Part shown: positions 44,838 to 53,305 of the stretch, piece by piece
How the letters are laid out: each line of letters begins with the position of its first letter
How positions within the stretch are numbered: position 1 is the first letter of the stretch
NCBI GenBank assembly: GCA_009784825.1
Contig: WQXO01000008.1
Span: 1 to 64,000 of the forward strand
Direction of reading: 5' to 3'
Length of the DNA: 64,000 bases
DNA from: Oscillospiraceae bacterium
GTDB taxonomy: Bacteria > Bacillota > Clostridia > Oscillospirales > Ruminococcaceae
The notes under the pieces: generated by a model
What the model saw: only the letters and a program-made list of their open reading frames with translations
What the model was told of the DNA's origin: nothing
Database searches by the model: none
Position numbers and translations under genes: made by a program

Positions 44838-45983
44838 ATGTTAAATTTCAGTTTTTGTAGTCCTACCCATTTTGAATTCGGTAAGAACACCGAGGAAAAA
44901 ACCGCAGAACTCATTAAGAAATTCAACGGCTCAAAAGTACTACTTCACTACGGAGGCGGCTCTATTAAAAAGTCGGGGCTCTACGACAGGGTAATCGCTT
45001 CACTAAACGCAGAAAACATCGCCTTTGTTGAATTAGGCGGGGCAGAACCCAACCCGATTGACACATTGGTTTATGCAGGGATTGAGTTATGCCGAAAGGA
45101 AAAAGTCGACTTTGTGTTAGCGGTAGGCGGCGGCTCGGCGATTGACTCGGCAAAAGCAATTGCGGCAGGTGCAATTTACGATGGCGATTTTTGGGACTTT
45201 TACAGCGGGAAATATATCGAAAAAGCACTTCCCGTCGGCGTAATTCTCACAATTGCGGCGGCAGGCAGTGAGGGGAGCATGAACTCGGTAATCACCAAGG
45301 TTGACGGTAAGTTTAAACGCGGTGCAAGCGGTGAAGCAATCCGCCCCGTATTCTCGATTTTGAACCCGGAACTCACCCAAACCCTCCCTCCTTATCAGAC
45401 AGCGGCAGGTGCGGTTGATATAATGATTCACGTCTGCGAAAGGTATTTCAGCGTCACAGAGGACGTCAGCGTTACAGACAGACTCTGCGAGGCTATACTA
45501 ATGACTATGATTGAGGAAACTCCCCGTGTCATGGCAGACCCGAACAACTACAACGCCCGTGCAAATATCATGTGGGCGGGGACAATTGCACACACTAACC
45601 TATGCGGAGTAGGGCGAGGGCAGGACTGGGCTTCCCACGGAATGGAGCATGAATTGTCAGCGTTCTATGGTGCGACCCACGGAGCGGGCTTAGCGGTGAT
45701 TTCTCCGGCATGGATGAAGTTCGTAAGCAGGAAAAAACCGGAAAAGTTTATTCAATTCGCTAAACGTGTCTGGAACGTGAATACCGCAGACGAAGGCATC
45801 GCCTGTTTTGAAAAGTTTCTGAAAGCTATAGGAATGCCAAGCTCGATTAAGGAATTCGGGGCAAAGGAAGAAGACATTCCAATGCTTGCCAAGCACATTG
45901 GGTTGACAGAGGAATATGCGTTCGGGGGTTACGTAAAACTGAACGTTCGTGACGTTGAGGAAATATACCGCCTTGCACTTTAG
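44838..45983 (+). CDS. Iron-containing alcohol dehydrogenase (butanol dehydrogenase type)
   Basis: 381 aa, family III ADH. The NAD(P)-binding region has LAVGGGSAIDSAKAIA (about 94-109). Metal ligands lie in DIMIHVCERYF (about 196-206) and GMEHELSAFYGATHGAGLAV (about 260-280). It begins FSFCSPTHFEFGKNTEEK, as in BdhA/YqhD-type enzymes. It reduces aldehydes to alcohols during fermentation. AAAGGAG precedes the ATG. Its 3' end overlaps a possible start of the next gene in another frame. Confidence 0.95.
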   Translation: MLNFSFCSPTHFEFGKNTEEKTAELIKKFNGSKVLLHYGGGSIKKSGLYDRVIASLNAENIAFVELGGAEPNPIDTLVYAGIELCRKEKVDFVLAVGGGSAIDSAKAIAAGAIYDGDFWDFYSGKYIEKALPVGVILTIAAAGSEGSMNSVITKVDGKFKRGASGEAIRPVFSILNPELTQTLPPYQTAAGAVDIMIHVCERYFSVTEDVSVTDRLCEAILMTMIEETPRVMADPNNYNARANIMWAGTIAHTNLCGVGRGQDWASHGMEHELSAFYGATHGAGLAVISPAWMKFVSRKKPEKFIQFAKRVWNVNTADEGIACFEKFLKAIGMPSSIKEFGAKEEDIPMLAKHIGLTEEYAFGGYVKLNVRDVEEIYRLAL

Positions 45984-46674
45984 AATAGAAATCACTACAC
46001 TCGAACAGCTCTGCGACGCACTTTCTTGCTGTAAAGCTGAATACGTTTACACGCCAGTCCGACTTATTGTAGGGGGTGAAGGAGTTCGTTCCGAACTCTT
46101 ACCTACCATCACCCCGGAAAATAAAAGTCGAATTATCGCTGTCCCCGAAATGTTCACCCCTGAACCCTTGCATGAACTTAAACAAAGGGGATATACACAT
46201 GTGCTTGCACATACAATCGGGCATGTCCAAATGATAAAAGAAGCAGGAATGATTCCTCACGGAAGCTTCAGATTAAACATCACAAACTCATTAGCCTTAG
46301 CTGAATGTGCACAACTCGGATTAAACGATACAGTTATGTCAATCGAAATGGGTTTACACCGAGTAAAGGCGTTGAAACGCACAATCCCGATTGGTATAAT
46401 CGCATACGGGAAATTGCCGCTTATGCTGTTGCGGAAAATCCCGAACAGCGGGGGACTGACCGACCGTAAGGACAAATTCCTCCCGCTGATTAAAAACAAA
46501 AGCGAAGCAGAACTTCTGAACCCCGACACGCTTATACTCAGCGATAGGGACTTGTCGATGTTCGATTTTGCCGTCTTGAAAATCACAGACGAGGAAACCA
46601 AGGAAATTCTTGATATGTACATCAACGGCAGAAAACCTCACGGAGAATACACGAGAGGGTTATACTACAAATGA
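45949..46674 (+). CDS. U32 peptidase-like protein, short form
   Basis: Up to 241 aa. The start is uncertain: GTG at 45949 overlaps the ADH gene by 35 bp, and TTG at 45973 is another option. The middle and C-terminus resemble the collagenase-like U32 family (GLHRVKALKRTIPIGIIAYGKLPLM, GGLTDRKDKFLPLI). The conserved Cys cluster that normally follows RLPLM in U32 proteins is absent (LLRKIPNSGG instead), so the iron-sulfur or metal site is probably lost. It overlaps dut by 4 bp (ATGA). Function unknown. Confidence 0.65.
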   Translation: MTLRKYTALHFRIEITTLEQLCDALSCCKAEYVYTPVRLIVGGEGVRSELLPTITPENKSRIIAVPEMFTPEPLHELKQRGYTHVLAHTIGHVQMIKEAGMIPHGSFRLNITNSLALAECAQLGLNDTVMSIEMGLHRVKALKRTIPIGIIAYGKLPLMLLRKIPNSGGLTDRKDKFLPLIKNKSEAELLNPDTLILSDRDLSMFDFAVLKITDEETKEILDMYINGRKPHGEYTRGLYYK

Positions 46675-47105
46675 CCATCAACGTAAAAAAACTGAATAAT
46701 TCCGCAAAGCTGCCGTTTCGTGCCACCGAACACAGTGCAGGTGCAGACTTATTCGCCTTTTTAGAAGCCCCGATAACCCTCGAACCGTCACAGCGGCTTC
46801 TAATCCCCACAGGAATTTCTGTCGAAATCCCGACCGGCTACGGTGGCTTCGTATTCCCGAGGAGTTCGCTTTCGTCGAAGCACGGAATAACCCTGTCGAA
46901 CTGTGTGGGTGTGATTGACGCAGATTATAGAGGCGAAGTCAAGGTTGCTTTAGTTAATCACTCGAATGAGCCATATATTATTAACAACGGCGAAAGAATT
47001 GCACAAATGGTGATTATGCCTGTCGAAGTGCCGAATTTCATAGAAACGGACGAACTCTCCGACACTGATAGAGGTATTGGTGGTTTTGGTTCTACCGGGT
47101 TGTGA
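46671..47105 (+). CDS. dut: dUTP diphosphatase
   Basis: 144 aa trimeric-type dUTPase with all five motifs: AGADLFA (1), PRSSLSSKHGI (2), GVIDADYRGEVKV with catalytic Asp (3), RIAQMVI (4) and C-terminal RGIGGFGSTG (5). It hydrolyses dUTP to dUMP and PPi. Translationally coupled to the U32-like gene. Complete and ordinary. Confidence 0.97.
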   Translation: MTINVKKLNNSAKLPFRATEHSAGADLFAFLEAPITLEPSQRLLIPTGISVEIPTGYGGFVFPRSSLSSKHGITLSNCVGVIDADYRGEVKVALVNHSNEPYIINNGERIAQMVIMPVEVPNFIETDELSDTDRGIGGFGSTGL

Positions 47106-47113
47106 CCTTGTAG

Positions 47114-47133
47114 GGACACGATATATCGTGTCC
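47114..47133. repeat. 20-bp perfect palindrome downstream of dut
   Basis: GGACACGATA followed by its exact reverse complement, flanked by GTAG and GCCCG. The flanks also carry a near-duplicate of the dut 3' end (GGTTCTACCGGGTTGTGACC and AGTTCTACCGGTTTGTAACC at 47139-47158). There is no T-run, so a classical terminator is unlikely; it resembles dispersed palindromic repeats. Confidence 0.8.
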
Positions 47134-47190
47134 GCCCGTCAGTTCTACCGGTTTGTAACCGAATTGTAATAAAAATATTTTTAAAACCTG

Positions 47191-47219
47191 TTGTAACGGC
47201 GGGGTAATCGTGTTATAAT
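47191..47219 (+). promoter_or_regulatory. Promoter for mreB operon
   Basis: TTGTAA (47191-47196) and TATAAT (47214-47219) with 17-nt spacing, 41 bp upstream of the mreB ATG. Confidence 0.75.
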
Positions 47220-47260
47220 ATCTAATAATTAAAAGAACAGGAAAAGAAAGGGACAAATAA

Positions 47261-48292
47261 ATGTCAATGTTTTCTAAGGACATCGGGATAGACCTCGGAA
47301 CAGCCAACACATTAGTGTATATGCGGGGAAAAGGCATTATAATTCGTGAACCCAGCGTAGTTGCGGTAGACGTGAAATACGACAGGGTTCGTTACGTCGG
47401 GCAGGAGGCGAAGGACGTTATCGGGCGAACCCCCGGTTCAATCGTAGCAGTGAGACCGCTTAAGGACGGGGTAATCGCCGATTTCGATATGACCACGAGT
47501 ATGCTTGAAGCGTTCATAAAAAAAGCAGTCAAGAACCGTATGTTTGCAAAACCGAGGGTAATCATCTGCATACCGTCAGGAATTACAGCGGTAGAACGCA
47601 GAGCGGTTAAGGAATCGGCACAGCGGGCGGGTGCGAAGCGTGTTTCGATTATTGAAGAACCGATGGCGGCGGCAATCGGTGCAGGCTTACCGGTGGAAGA
47701 ACCGACGGGCAGCATGATTGTCGATATAGGTGGCGGAACAAGTGAGGTTGCGGTCATTTCCTTAGGCGGAATTGTCACATCACGTTCAGTCAGAGTAGCG
47801 GGGGACGAATTTGACTCGTCAATCATTAACTATATCAAGAAAAAATATAACCTGCTGATTGGTGAACGTACAGCAGAAAATATAAAAATCAATATCGGCT
47901 CAGCGTATAAATTCGATGATGAAGAGCTTCAAATGGACATCAAGGGGCGAAATCTCTTAAACGGCTTACCCGAGAATATCCTTGTCACAAGCGTGGAAAT
48001 CCGTGAAGCCCTTGCAGAACCCTTAGCACATGTTATTGAAGCGATAAAAGTCACTTTGGAGAAAACCCCGCCGGAATTAGCGTCCGATATAATTGACCAG
48101 GGGATTATGTTGGCAGGCGGCGGTGCATTGCTGAAAGGGCTTGACATGCTTATCCACGCAGAAACGGGAATGCCTGTGAAAATCGCAGACAGCCCGATTG
48201 ACTGTGTGGCAGACGGTACAGGTAAGGTATTAGAAAACATCGACAAATTAGAGGACGTTCTCAACGACGATGAAACAAGGTACGGGTTTTAA
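47261..48292 (+). CDS. mreB: Rod shape-determining protein MreB
   Basis: 343 aa actin homologue. Phosphate 1 loop [18 protein letters not shown], phosphate 2 [17 protein letters not shown], adenosine loop [11 protein letters not shown]. It polymerises under the membrane and guides lateral wall synthesis with MreC, MreD and PBP2, all encoded next in order. This implies a rod-shaped cell. AAAGGGA precedes the ATG. Confidence 0.98.
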   Translation: MSMFSKDIGIDLGTANTLVYMRGKGIIIREPSVVAVDVKYDRVRYVGQEAKDVIGRTPGSIVAVRPLKDGVIADFDMTTSMLEAFIKKAVKNRMFAKPRVIICIPSGITAVERRAVKESAQRAGAKRVSIIEEPMAAAIGAGLPVEEPTGSMIVDIGGGTSEVAVISLGGIVTSRSVRVAGDEFDSSIINYIKKKYNLLIGERTAENIKINIGSAYKFDDEELQMDIKGRNLLNGLPENILVTSVEIREALAEPLAHVIEAIKVTLEKTPPELASDIIDQGIMLAGGGALLKGLDMLIHAETGMPVKIADSPIDCVADGTGKVLENIDKLEDVLNDDETRYGF

Positions 48293-48325
48293 CAATGCAT
48301 AATTCACAATGCACAATTCACAATT
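48290..48325 (+). repeat. Stop-codon-anchored CACAATTCACAAT short repeat array
   Basis: The mreB TAA stop runs directly into CAATGCATAATTCACAATG and CACAATTCACAATTAA, units of 7-8 nt. It fills most of the 49-bp mreB-mreC gap; no terminator hairpin follows, in keeping with continued transcription. Confidence 0.7.
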
Positions 48326-48341
48326 AATTTAGGGGAACGTC

Positions 48342-49196
48342 ATGCGTGAGTTTATACACAGCTGGAAATTCAAGGTAATATTATGTATATTCGGGCTGAT
48401 GTTCGGATTTATGATATATGCGGCAATTGCGGCGGGAGCGGCTTCTCTTCCCGAACGCATTCTCCAATCAATCACACGCCCGTTCGCCCAATTATCGACG
48501 ACTATCTCCACATGGACGGAGGATAAATTAGACATGCTTGTCAACGCCGAAAAATACAAGCGTGAAAACGAAGAACTGCGTGAAAAAATATCACAATTGA
48601 ACGAGCGTAATATCAATATTGACGAATTAGAAATATACAATTCAACGCTTCAGGAAATGCTCGGAATCCACATAGAAAATCCCGATTTTGAATGGGCACC
48701 GAAAACCTGCACAATCATAGCCCGCAACGCCAATGACATATTCGGCGGATTCCGGATTAACCGAGGGTCAGACGATGGTTTGGCGGTATACGATTTGGTG
48801 CTGACAAGTATAGGCGTTGTCGGAATTATCACAGAAGTCGCACCCAATTATGCCAAGGTATCCACTAATTTATCAAAGGAATTTGAAGTCGGCGTAATGA
48901 CCACCCGTGCCCATATAACAGGCGTAATCCAAAACGACATAATCTACGCTAAGGACGGGCTGTGTCAAATCAGCTTTATCGAAAAAAACAGCGATATAAA
49001 ACCCGGCGACATTGTTGTAACAATCGGAACAGACCTATACCCTGCAAACCAAATAATAGGCGAGGTGGTTGCCGTTTTTGACGACCCGAACGGACTGTCC
49101 ATGCACGCCCTTGTGAAACCCAGCGAGGACGTTTTTCGATTAACCAATGTTTTGGTTGTCACAGGATTTGATGGCAAAAACGAAAATCTAAATTAA
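48342..49196 (+). CDS. mreC: Rod shape-determining protein MreC
   Basis: 284 aa. One N-terminal membrane helix (about 10-32), a coiled coil (about 55-95, NAEKYKRENEELREKISQLNERN) and the double beta-barrel periplasmic-side domain (about 115-275) with the INRGSDDGL motif. It links MreB to PBP2 outside the membrane. AGGGGAA ribosome site. Confidence 0.96.
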   Translation: MREFIHSWKFKVILCIFGLMFGFMIYAAIAAGAASLPERILQSITRPFAQLSTTISTWTEDKLDMLVNAEKYKRENEELREKISQLNERNINIDELEIYNSTLQEMLGIHIENPDFEWAPKTCTIIARNANDIFGGFRINRGSDDGLAVYDLVLTSIGVVGIITEVAPNYAKVSTNLSKEFEVGVMTTRAHITGVIQNDIIYAKDGLCQISFIEKNSDIKPGDIVVTIGTDLYPANQIIGEVVAVFDDPNGLSMHALVKPSEDVFRLTNVLVVTGFDGKNENLN

Positions 49197-49199
49197 GGA

Positions 49200-49805
49200 A
49201 TGAACAATATGCGATTTATCGGTGCAACAGGAAGAAAAGACCGTTTGAGAACTTTTTTGCGTTGGTTTTTTTATTCCCTTGCACTTTTATTTTTTTACAT
49301 GCTTATGAGCGGCGGTTTTTTCAAAACATGGCAGCCTATATTTATTATCCCGTTAGCCGTCGGTGTAGCAATGCGTGAGCGTGAATTGAGTGCCGCAATA
49401 TTCGGAGCGGTCTGCGGTTTAGTTATCGACATCGCCTGCGGAAAGCTGTTCGGCTTCACGGGAGTGTGGCTAATCCCGGGCTGTCTTGCCTGTGCATTAC
49501 TTGTTTCACACCTGATTAAAGCAAACCTGATTAATTTCATATGGGTCAATGCGGTGGTATGTGCATTCACAGCAACAGCCGACTATTTCTTCAGATACGT
49601 TATGTGGGGGGCAGACACATCGGGTTATATTCTTACAGGCATAATTATCCCCGCATACCTGTCGGCGATTATTTTCTCCCCTTTTATTTACTTCATGGTG
49701 AAACTAATTTCAATCAAGCTCTCCCCGCGTGAAATTCACAGACTCAGCGGAAGCTCAGAGGACGATGAGGACGAATACGAAGAATACTACAAGGATATTC
49801 AATGA
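49200..49805 (+). CDS. mreD: Rod shape-determining protein MreD
   Basis: 201 aa, about five membrane helices from residue 20 to 175, with AAIFGAVCGLVIDIACGKLFGFTGV typical of the family. The C-terminus is strongly acidic (SSEDDEDEYEEYYKDIQ), longer than usual, and cytoplasmic. It starts 3 bp after mreC and overlaps the PBP2 start by 4 bp (ATGA). Confidence 0.93.
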   Translation: MNNMRFIGATGRKDRLRTFLRWFFYSLALLFFYMLMSGGFFKTWQPIFIIPLAVGVAMRERELSAAIFGAVCGLVIDIACGKLFGFTGVWLIPGCLACALLVSHLIKANLINFIWVNAVVCAFTATADYFFRYVMWGADTSGYILTGIIIPAYLSAIIFSPFIYFMVKLISIKLSPREIHRLSGSSEDDEDEYEEYYKDIQ

Positions 49806-51934
49806 AAAAAGAACTGACAGCAAAAATTGCAAACATAATAAGAACAGCGATATTAATTACCGTAATGGTATCGCTTTCTTTTGCGTGCGTAATCCGGTTG
49901 TTGCAAATCCAAATCGTCGATGCCGGAATGTACGCTGACCAAATGAAGAAAACCTACACCGCCTCACAAACAATTCAAGCGGCACGGGGGCAGATTGTCG
50001 ATGCCCAAGGCATACCGCTCAATACCAATGAAATCGTGTATAAAATAATAGTCCAGCGTGCGTTTTTACCGTTCGGCGGCGAGAATGAGGTAATCGCAGG
50101 TGTCATAAAAGTCTTACAAAAACACGGTGAAGAGTGGATTGATTCCGCCCCCATAACAATGGAGAAGCCCTATAAATTCAAAAACGTAGGTGACGAAAGA
50201 TTAGACAGGTTCAAGATTAACTTAGGCTTGAACCTCGATGCCACCCCCGAAAACTGCATAAAAGCTTTCGCCGACAATTTCAAAATCGACACCGAGAAAT
50301 ACGATGAGGAGATGATACGGCTAATCGGCGGAATCCGCTACGAAATGCTCCTGCGTGACTTCTCGTACCAAAACCGCTACATGCTTGCCGAAGACATCTC
50401 CATGTCCACCATAATCGAGCTGAAAGAAAAATCCATGATGTTACAGGGGATTGACATAGTTGAGGAACCCATTCGCATATATCTGAACACCACCGACATT
50501 CCGCATATCCGAGGAAGAATAAACGCCATAAACGAACAGCAATACAGTGTATTAAAAGATTCCGGCTACAACCTTAACGACGTTATCGGTTTTTTCGGAA
50601 TTGAGGAAACCATGGAAAGCACATTAAGGGGCGATAACGGAATCCGTGAAATAACACGTGACACTTATGGGGAGGTAATCTCCGACGAAATCACGAAGGA
50701 CGTTCAAGCGGGCAAAACAATAAAACTAACCATCGACATCGAATTTCAAAGAATGATTGAGCGAATTCTCTCCGACCATATAGGGTGGCTTAACTACACA
50801 CTGATTAACCCCCGCCCCACCGAAACAACAGCAGGCTCAATCGTGGTTGTCGATGTTAACACAGGTGCAATTTTAGCAATGGCGAACAACCCGTCATACG
50901 ATTTGGCAGACTATGTTGACTTAATGCTTGCCGAAGCGTCGGGCGAACCCATATACCCGAACAAACCGCTTCTTAACAGAGCGGCGGCACACGGCTACCG
51001 TCCCGGCTCATCATTTAAAACCGTCACCTCTGCGGCAGGGTTACTTCATGCTGTAGTAGGCAGGAACGACACGGTATTCTGCTCACAGGTCTACACGTTT
51101 TATGAGGACTATCAGCCCAGATGTACCGGCTACCACGGTGCGACGAATGTTATAAGGGGGCTTATAGTGTCCTGCAACTGCTATTACTATGACGTGGGCA
51201 GGCGGCTGGGGATTGAACGGCTCGCAGAAACAGCATGGCAATTTGGAGTGGGGACTAATTTAAACTGCGATATTTACAACTACCCGGGGAGAATGACCAC
51301 ACGGGATATATATGAGGACTTAATCGGCTCACCCCTCACCCCGGGCGATACTATTCAAGCGGCAATCGGTCAGTCCGAAACCTTAGTAACGCCCCTGCAC
51401 ATGGCAACAATTGCGTTAATGCTTGCGAATGACGGGGTGCGATACCGACCCTACCTTGTAGACTCGGTTTGGAATTACGACTGCACCGAACTGATATTCC
51501 AAACCATGCCGGAAATTGTGATGGACTTAAGTGAGGGTAATGAGTTCAACTTTGCGGTAATCCGTGAGGGAATGGCGGCACTTGCATTAACACGGCATGT
51601 CCCGATTAACCCGGCGGCCGCCCCGACAAACCCGAATGCAGGGCGGTATATGTTCGACGGACTCCCCGACGCACCGGCGTATAAAACCGGAACCCCGGAA
51701 ATAATCCACAATGTTTTATACAACTCGACAGTTCTGGGATACTACCCCGCAAACAACCCGCAGATTGCCTTTGCGGTAGTTTTAGAGGGTGGTGAGTATT
51801 CCAGCTGTATCATAAGGAACATCATCGACGCATACGAAACAGGGATGTATTCCCCGCAAGCCGATGAATTCGGTAACATCATAGGCCCGTGGAACGCACC
51901 TCCCCGTGTACCCGTATCTCCACCACCCGAATAA
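49802..51934 (+). CDS. Penicillin-binding protein 2 (class B, elongation)
   Basis: 710 aa. Membrane anchor at about 14-35, pedestal/dimerisation domain (about 50-270), transpeptidase domain (about 330-690) with active-site SxxK in RPGSSFKTVTSAAG, SxN in SCNCYYYDVG and KTG in PAYKTGTPE. It cross-links peptidoglycan in the elongasome. Operon-coupled to mreD. The C-terminus ends in a Pro-rich tail (PPRVPVSPPPE). Corresponds to MrdA/PBP2. Confidence 0.96.
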   Translation: MKKELTAKIANIIRTAILITVMVSLSFACVIRLLQIQIVDAGMYADQMKKTYTASQTIQAARGQIVDAQGIPLNTNEIVYKIIVQRAFLPFGGENEVIAGVIKVLQKHGEEWIDSAPITMEKPYKFKNVGDERLDRFKINLGLNLDATPENCIKAFADNFKIDTEKYDEEMIRLIGGIRYEMLLRDFSYQNRYMLAEDISMSTIIELKEKSMMLQGIDIVEEPIRIYLNTTDIPHIRGRINAINEQQYSVLKDSGYNLNDVIGFFGIEETMESTLRGDNGIREITRDTYGEVISDEITKDVQAGKTIKLTIDIEFQRMIERILSDHIGWLNYTLINPRPTETTAGSIVVVDVNTGAILAMANNPSYDLADYVDLMLAEASGEPIYPNKPLLNRAAAHGYRPGSSFKTVTSAAGLLHAVVGRNDTVFCSQVYTFYEDYQPRCTGYHGATNVIRGLIVSCNCYYYDVGRRLGIERLAETAWQFGVGTNLNCDIYNYPGRMTTRDIYEDLIGSPLTPGDTIQAAIGQSETLVTPLHMATIALMLANDGVRYRPYLVDSVWNYDCTELIFQTMPEIVMDLSEGNEFNFAVIREGMAALALTRHVPINPAAAPTNPNAGRYMFDGLPDAPAYKTGTPEIIHNVLYNSTVLGYYPANNPQIAFAVVLEGGEYSSCIIRNIIDAYETGMYSPQADEFGNIIGPWNAPPRVPVSPPPE

Positions 51935-52032
51935 TCAGTCACATTGCACAAATAAAACTAAATTCTATAGTATTATTTATACAAATTTTTATGTTTTCAT
52001 GTAATCCCCTTTTATTTTAACTGAATATATGC

Positions 52033-52038
52033 TATAAT
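52033..52038 (+). promoter_or_regulatory. -10 box for the MinD-like gene
   Basis: TATAAT preceded by TG-like context (ATGC), 45 bp before the ATG at 52083. No strong -35 box is visible at 17-18 nt. Confidence 0.55.
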
Positions 52039-52082
52039 GGGAAATGTTATGGCGTATCAAAAGAATTCTGCGGAGGAAAACT

Positions 52083-52820
52083 ATGTCACAAATAATAGCG
52101 GTAACAGCGGGCAAGGGCGGAACAGGTAAATCCACCACCTCTGCGAATGTTGCATCAGGCTTAGCATTTTACGGGAAGAAAACACTTGTCGTGGAGCTTG
52201 ACTTCGGGTTAAGGTGCCAGGACATTATGCTTGGAATAAAGGATGAGATTAAGCATGACATCGGTGAATATCTGAACGGCGAAATCGACATTCTCACAGC
52301 CACCACAAAGGTCAGAACCAGCGATAATTTATACTTGGTTTGTGCCACCCGTAACCCGTTTATCGAAATCAACCCCGAAAAAATCATCGGCGTGTGTGAA
52401 GAAATGCGGCAGCATTTCGATTATATAATTGTTGACACAGCGGGAATAGGCAGCTCGATTTTCAGCGTCATCAAAGCGGCAGACATGATTTTAATGGTGA
52501 CAACACCCGATACCGTCTGCGTTCGTGATGCCGCAATCCTGTCCGACTTTTTATACGTCAAGAACTGCACAAACCAAAGATTAGTAATCAACAAGGTCAG
52601 CCAAAGGTTCAAGGAAGAGGATTTGTTATACGATTTAGACGTGGTTATGGACGATGTGGGAATTCCGTTAATCGGCGTAGTCCCGGAAGACAACGACATC
52701 AAGGTATGCGGCTCAAAGGGTATTCCCTTGCCGCCCACCTCTCCCGGACTTAAGGAATTCCGTGCAATTTCCAGCCGAATTCTCGGTAATGATGTTCCTT
52801 TAACAATCAACATTAATTAG
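52083..52820 (+). CDS. MinD-like P-loop ATPase
   Basis: 245 aa from ATG at 52083 (MSQIIAVTAGKGGTGKSTTSANVA), with GGAGGAA upstream. The deviant Walker A KGGTGKST starts at about residue 11, Walker A' ELDFGLRCQDI near 42 and Walker B YIIVDTAGIGS near 115. It resembles MinD in Ruminococcaceae mre-min clusters, but the C-terminus ends PLTININ without the usual amphipathic membrane helix, and no minC or minE is present. It may be a MinD paralogue with a different partner. It lies 8 bp upstream of the MgsA-like gene. Confidence 0.85.
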   Translation: MSQIIAVTAGKGGTGKSTTSANVASGLAFYGKKTLVVELDFGLRCQDIMLGIKDEIKHDIGEYLNGEIDILTATTKVRTSDNLYLVCATRNPFIEINPEKIIGVCEEMRQHFDYIIVDTAGIGSSIFSVIKAADMILMVTTPDTVCVRDAAILSDFLYVKNCTNQRLVINKVSQRFKEEDLLYDLDVVMDDVGIPLIGVVPEDNDIKVCGSKGIPLPPTSPGLKEFRAISSRILGNDVPLTININ

Positions 52821-52828
52821 GTGAAATT

Positions 52829-53224
52829 ATGACTATTGCTCTTATGGCACATGACTCTAAAAAAGAACTGATGATTCAGTTTTGCATTGCCTATTTCGGT
52901 ATTCTCAACCGGCACAATCTCTGTGCAACTGGAACAACAGGGAAATTGGTGTCGGAGGCGACAGGCTTGCAAATCCAGAAATACCTCAGCGGTTCTCAAG
53001 GCGGCGGACAGCAGTTGGTGTCACGTGTCACCTGCAACGAGATTGACGTGCTGTTCTTTTTCCGTGACACCTCGAACAACAGCACAGTCAGTGCTGATGA
53101 TATTAACATTCTGCGTGTGTGTGATGTACATAATATCCCCGTAGCGACCAACATTGCTACAGGTGAGGCACTTATCCACGCCTTACAGAGGGGCGACTTA
53201 GACTGGCGAGAAAACATGAAATGA
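52829..53224 (+). CDS. mgsA: Methylglyoxal-synthase-fold protein with altered active site
   Basis: 131 aa, MGS-like fold: IALMAHDSKKELM, CATGTTGKLVSEATG, DVLFFFRD and IPVATNIATGEALI align with methylglyoxal synthase. However, the active-site loop GPxGGDQQ reads GSQGGGQQ, so the catalytic Asp (E. coli D71) is Gly, and the residue at the E. coli H98 position is not His. D101 appears retained. Catalysis of DHAP to methylglyoxal is therefore doubtful, and it may be a phosphate-binding regulatory variant. Symbol given by homology only. Probably co-transcribed with the MinD-like gene. Confidence 0.85.
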   Translation: MTIALMAHDSKKELMIQFCIAYFGILNRHNLCATGTTGKLVSEATGLQIQKYLSGSQGGGQQLVSRVTCNEIDVLFFFRDTSNNSTVSADDINILRVCDVHNIPVATNIATGEALIHALQRGDLDWRENMK

Positions 53225-53283
53225 CCGAGAGGGAGTTTGGAACAAACTCTTAGCCTCTGGTTCGCATGCCCGCTTCGCGGGAA
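53225..53283 (-). repeat. GC-rich palindromic repeat element, intergenic copy
   Basis: Just after the mgsA stop: CCGAGAG, a 22-bp inner hairpin segment with AGTTTG/CAAACT arms, then CCTCTGG and TCGCATGCCCGCTTCGCGGG. Without the inner segment it matches, in the opposite orientation, a 36-bp in-frame segment of purD at 57435-57470. Confidence 0.7.
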
Positions 53284-53305
53284 ATATCATTAAGGAATGT
53301 ATTCT

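Noticed and set aside
53225-53290. Element after mgsA as a simple terminator
   Set aside because: It has hairpins but no T-run and matches a segment inside purD, so it fits a repeat family better.
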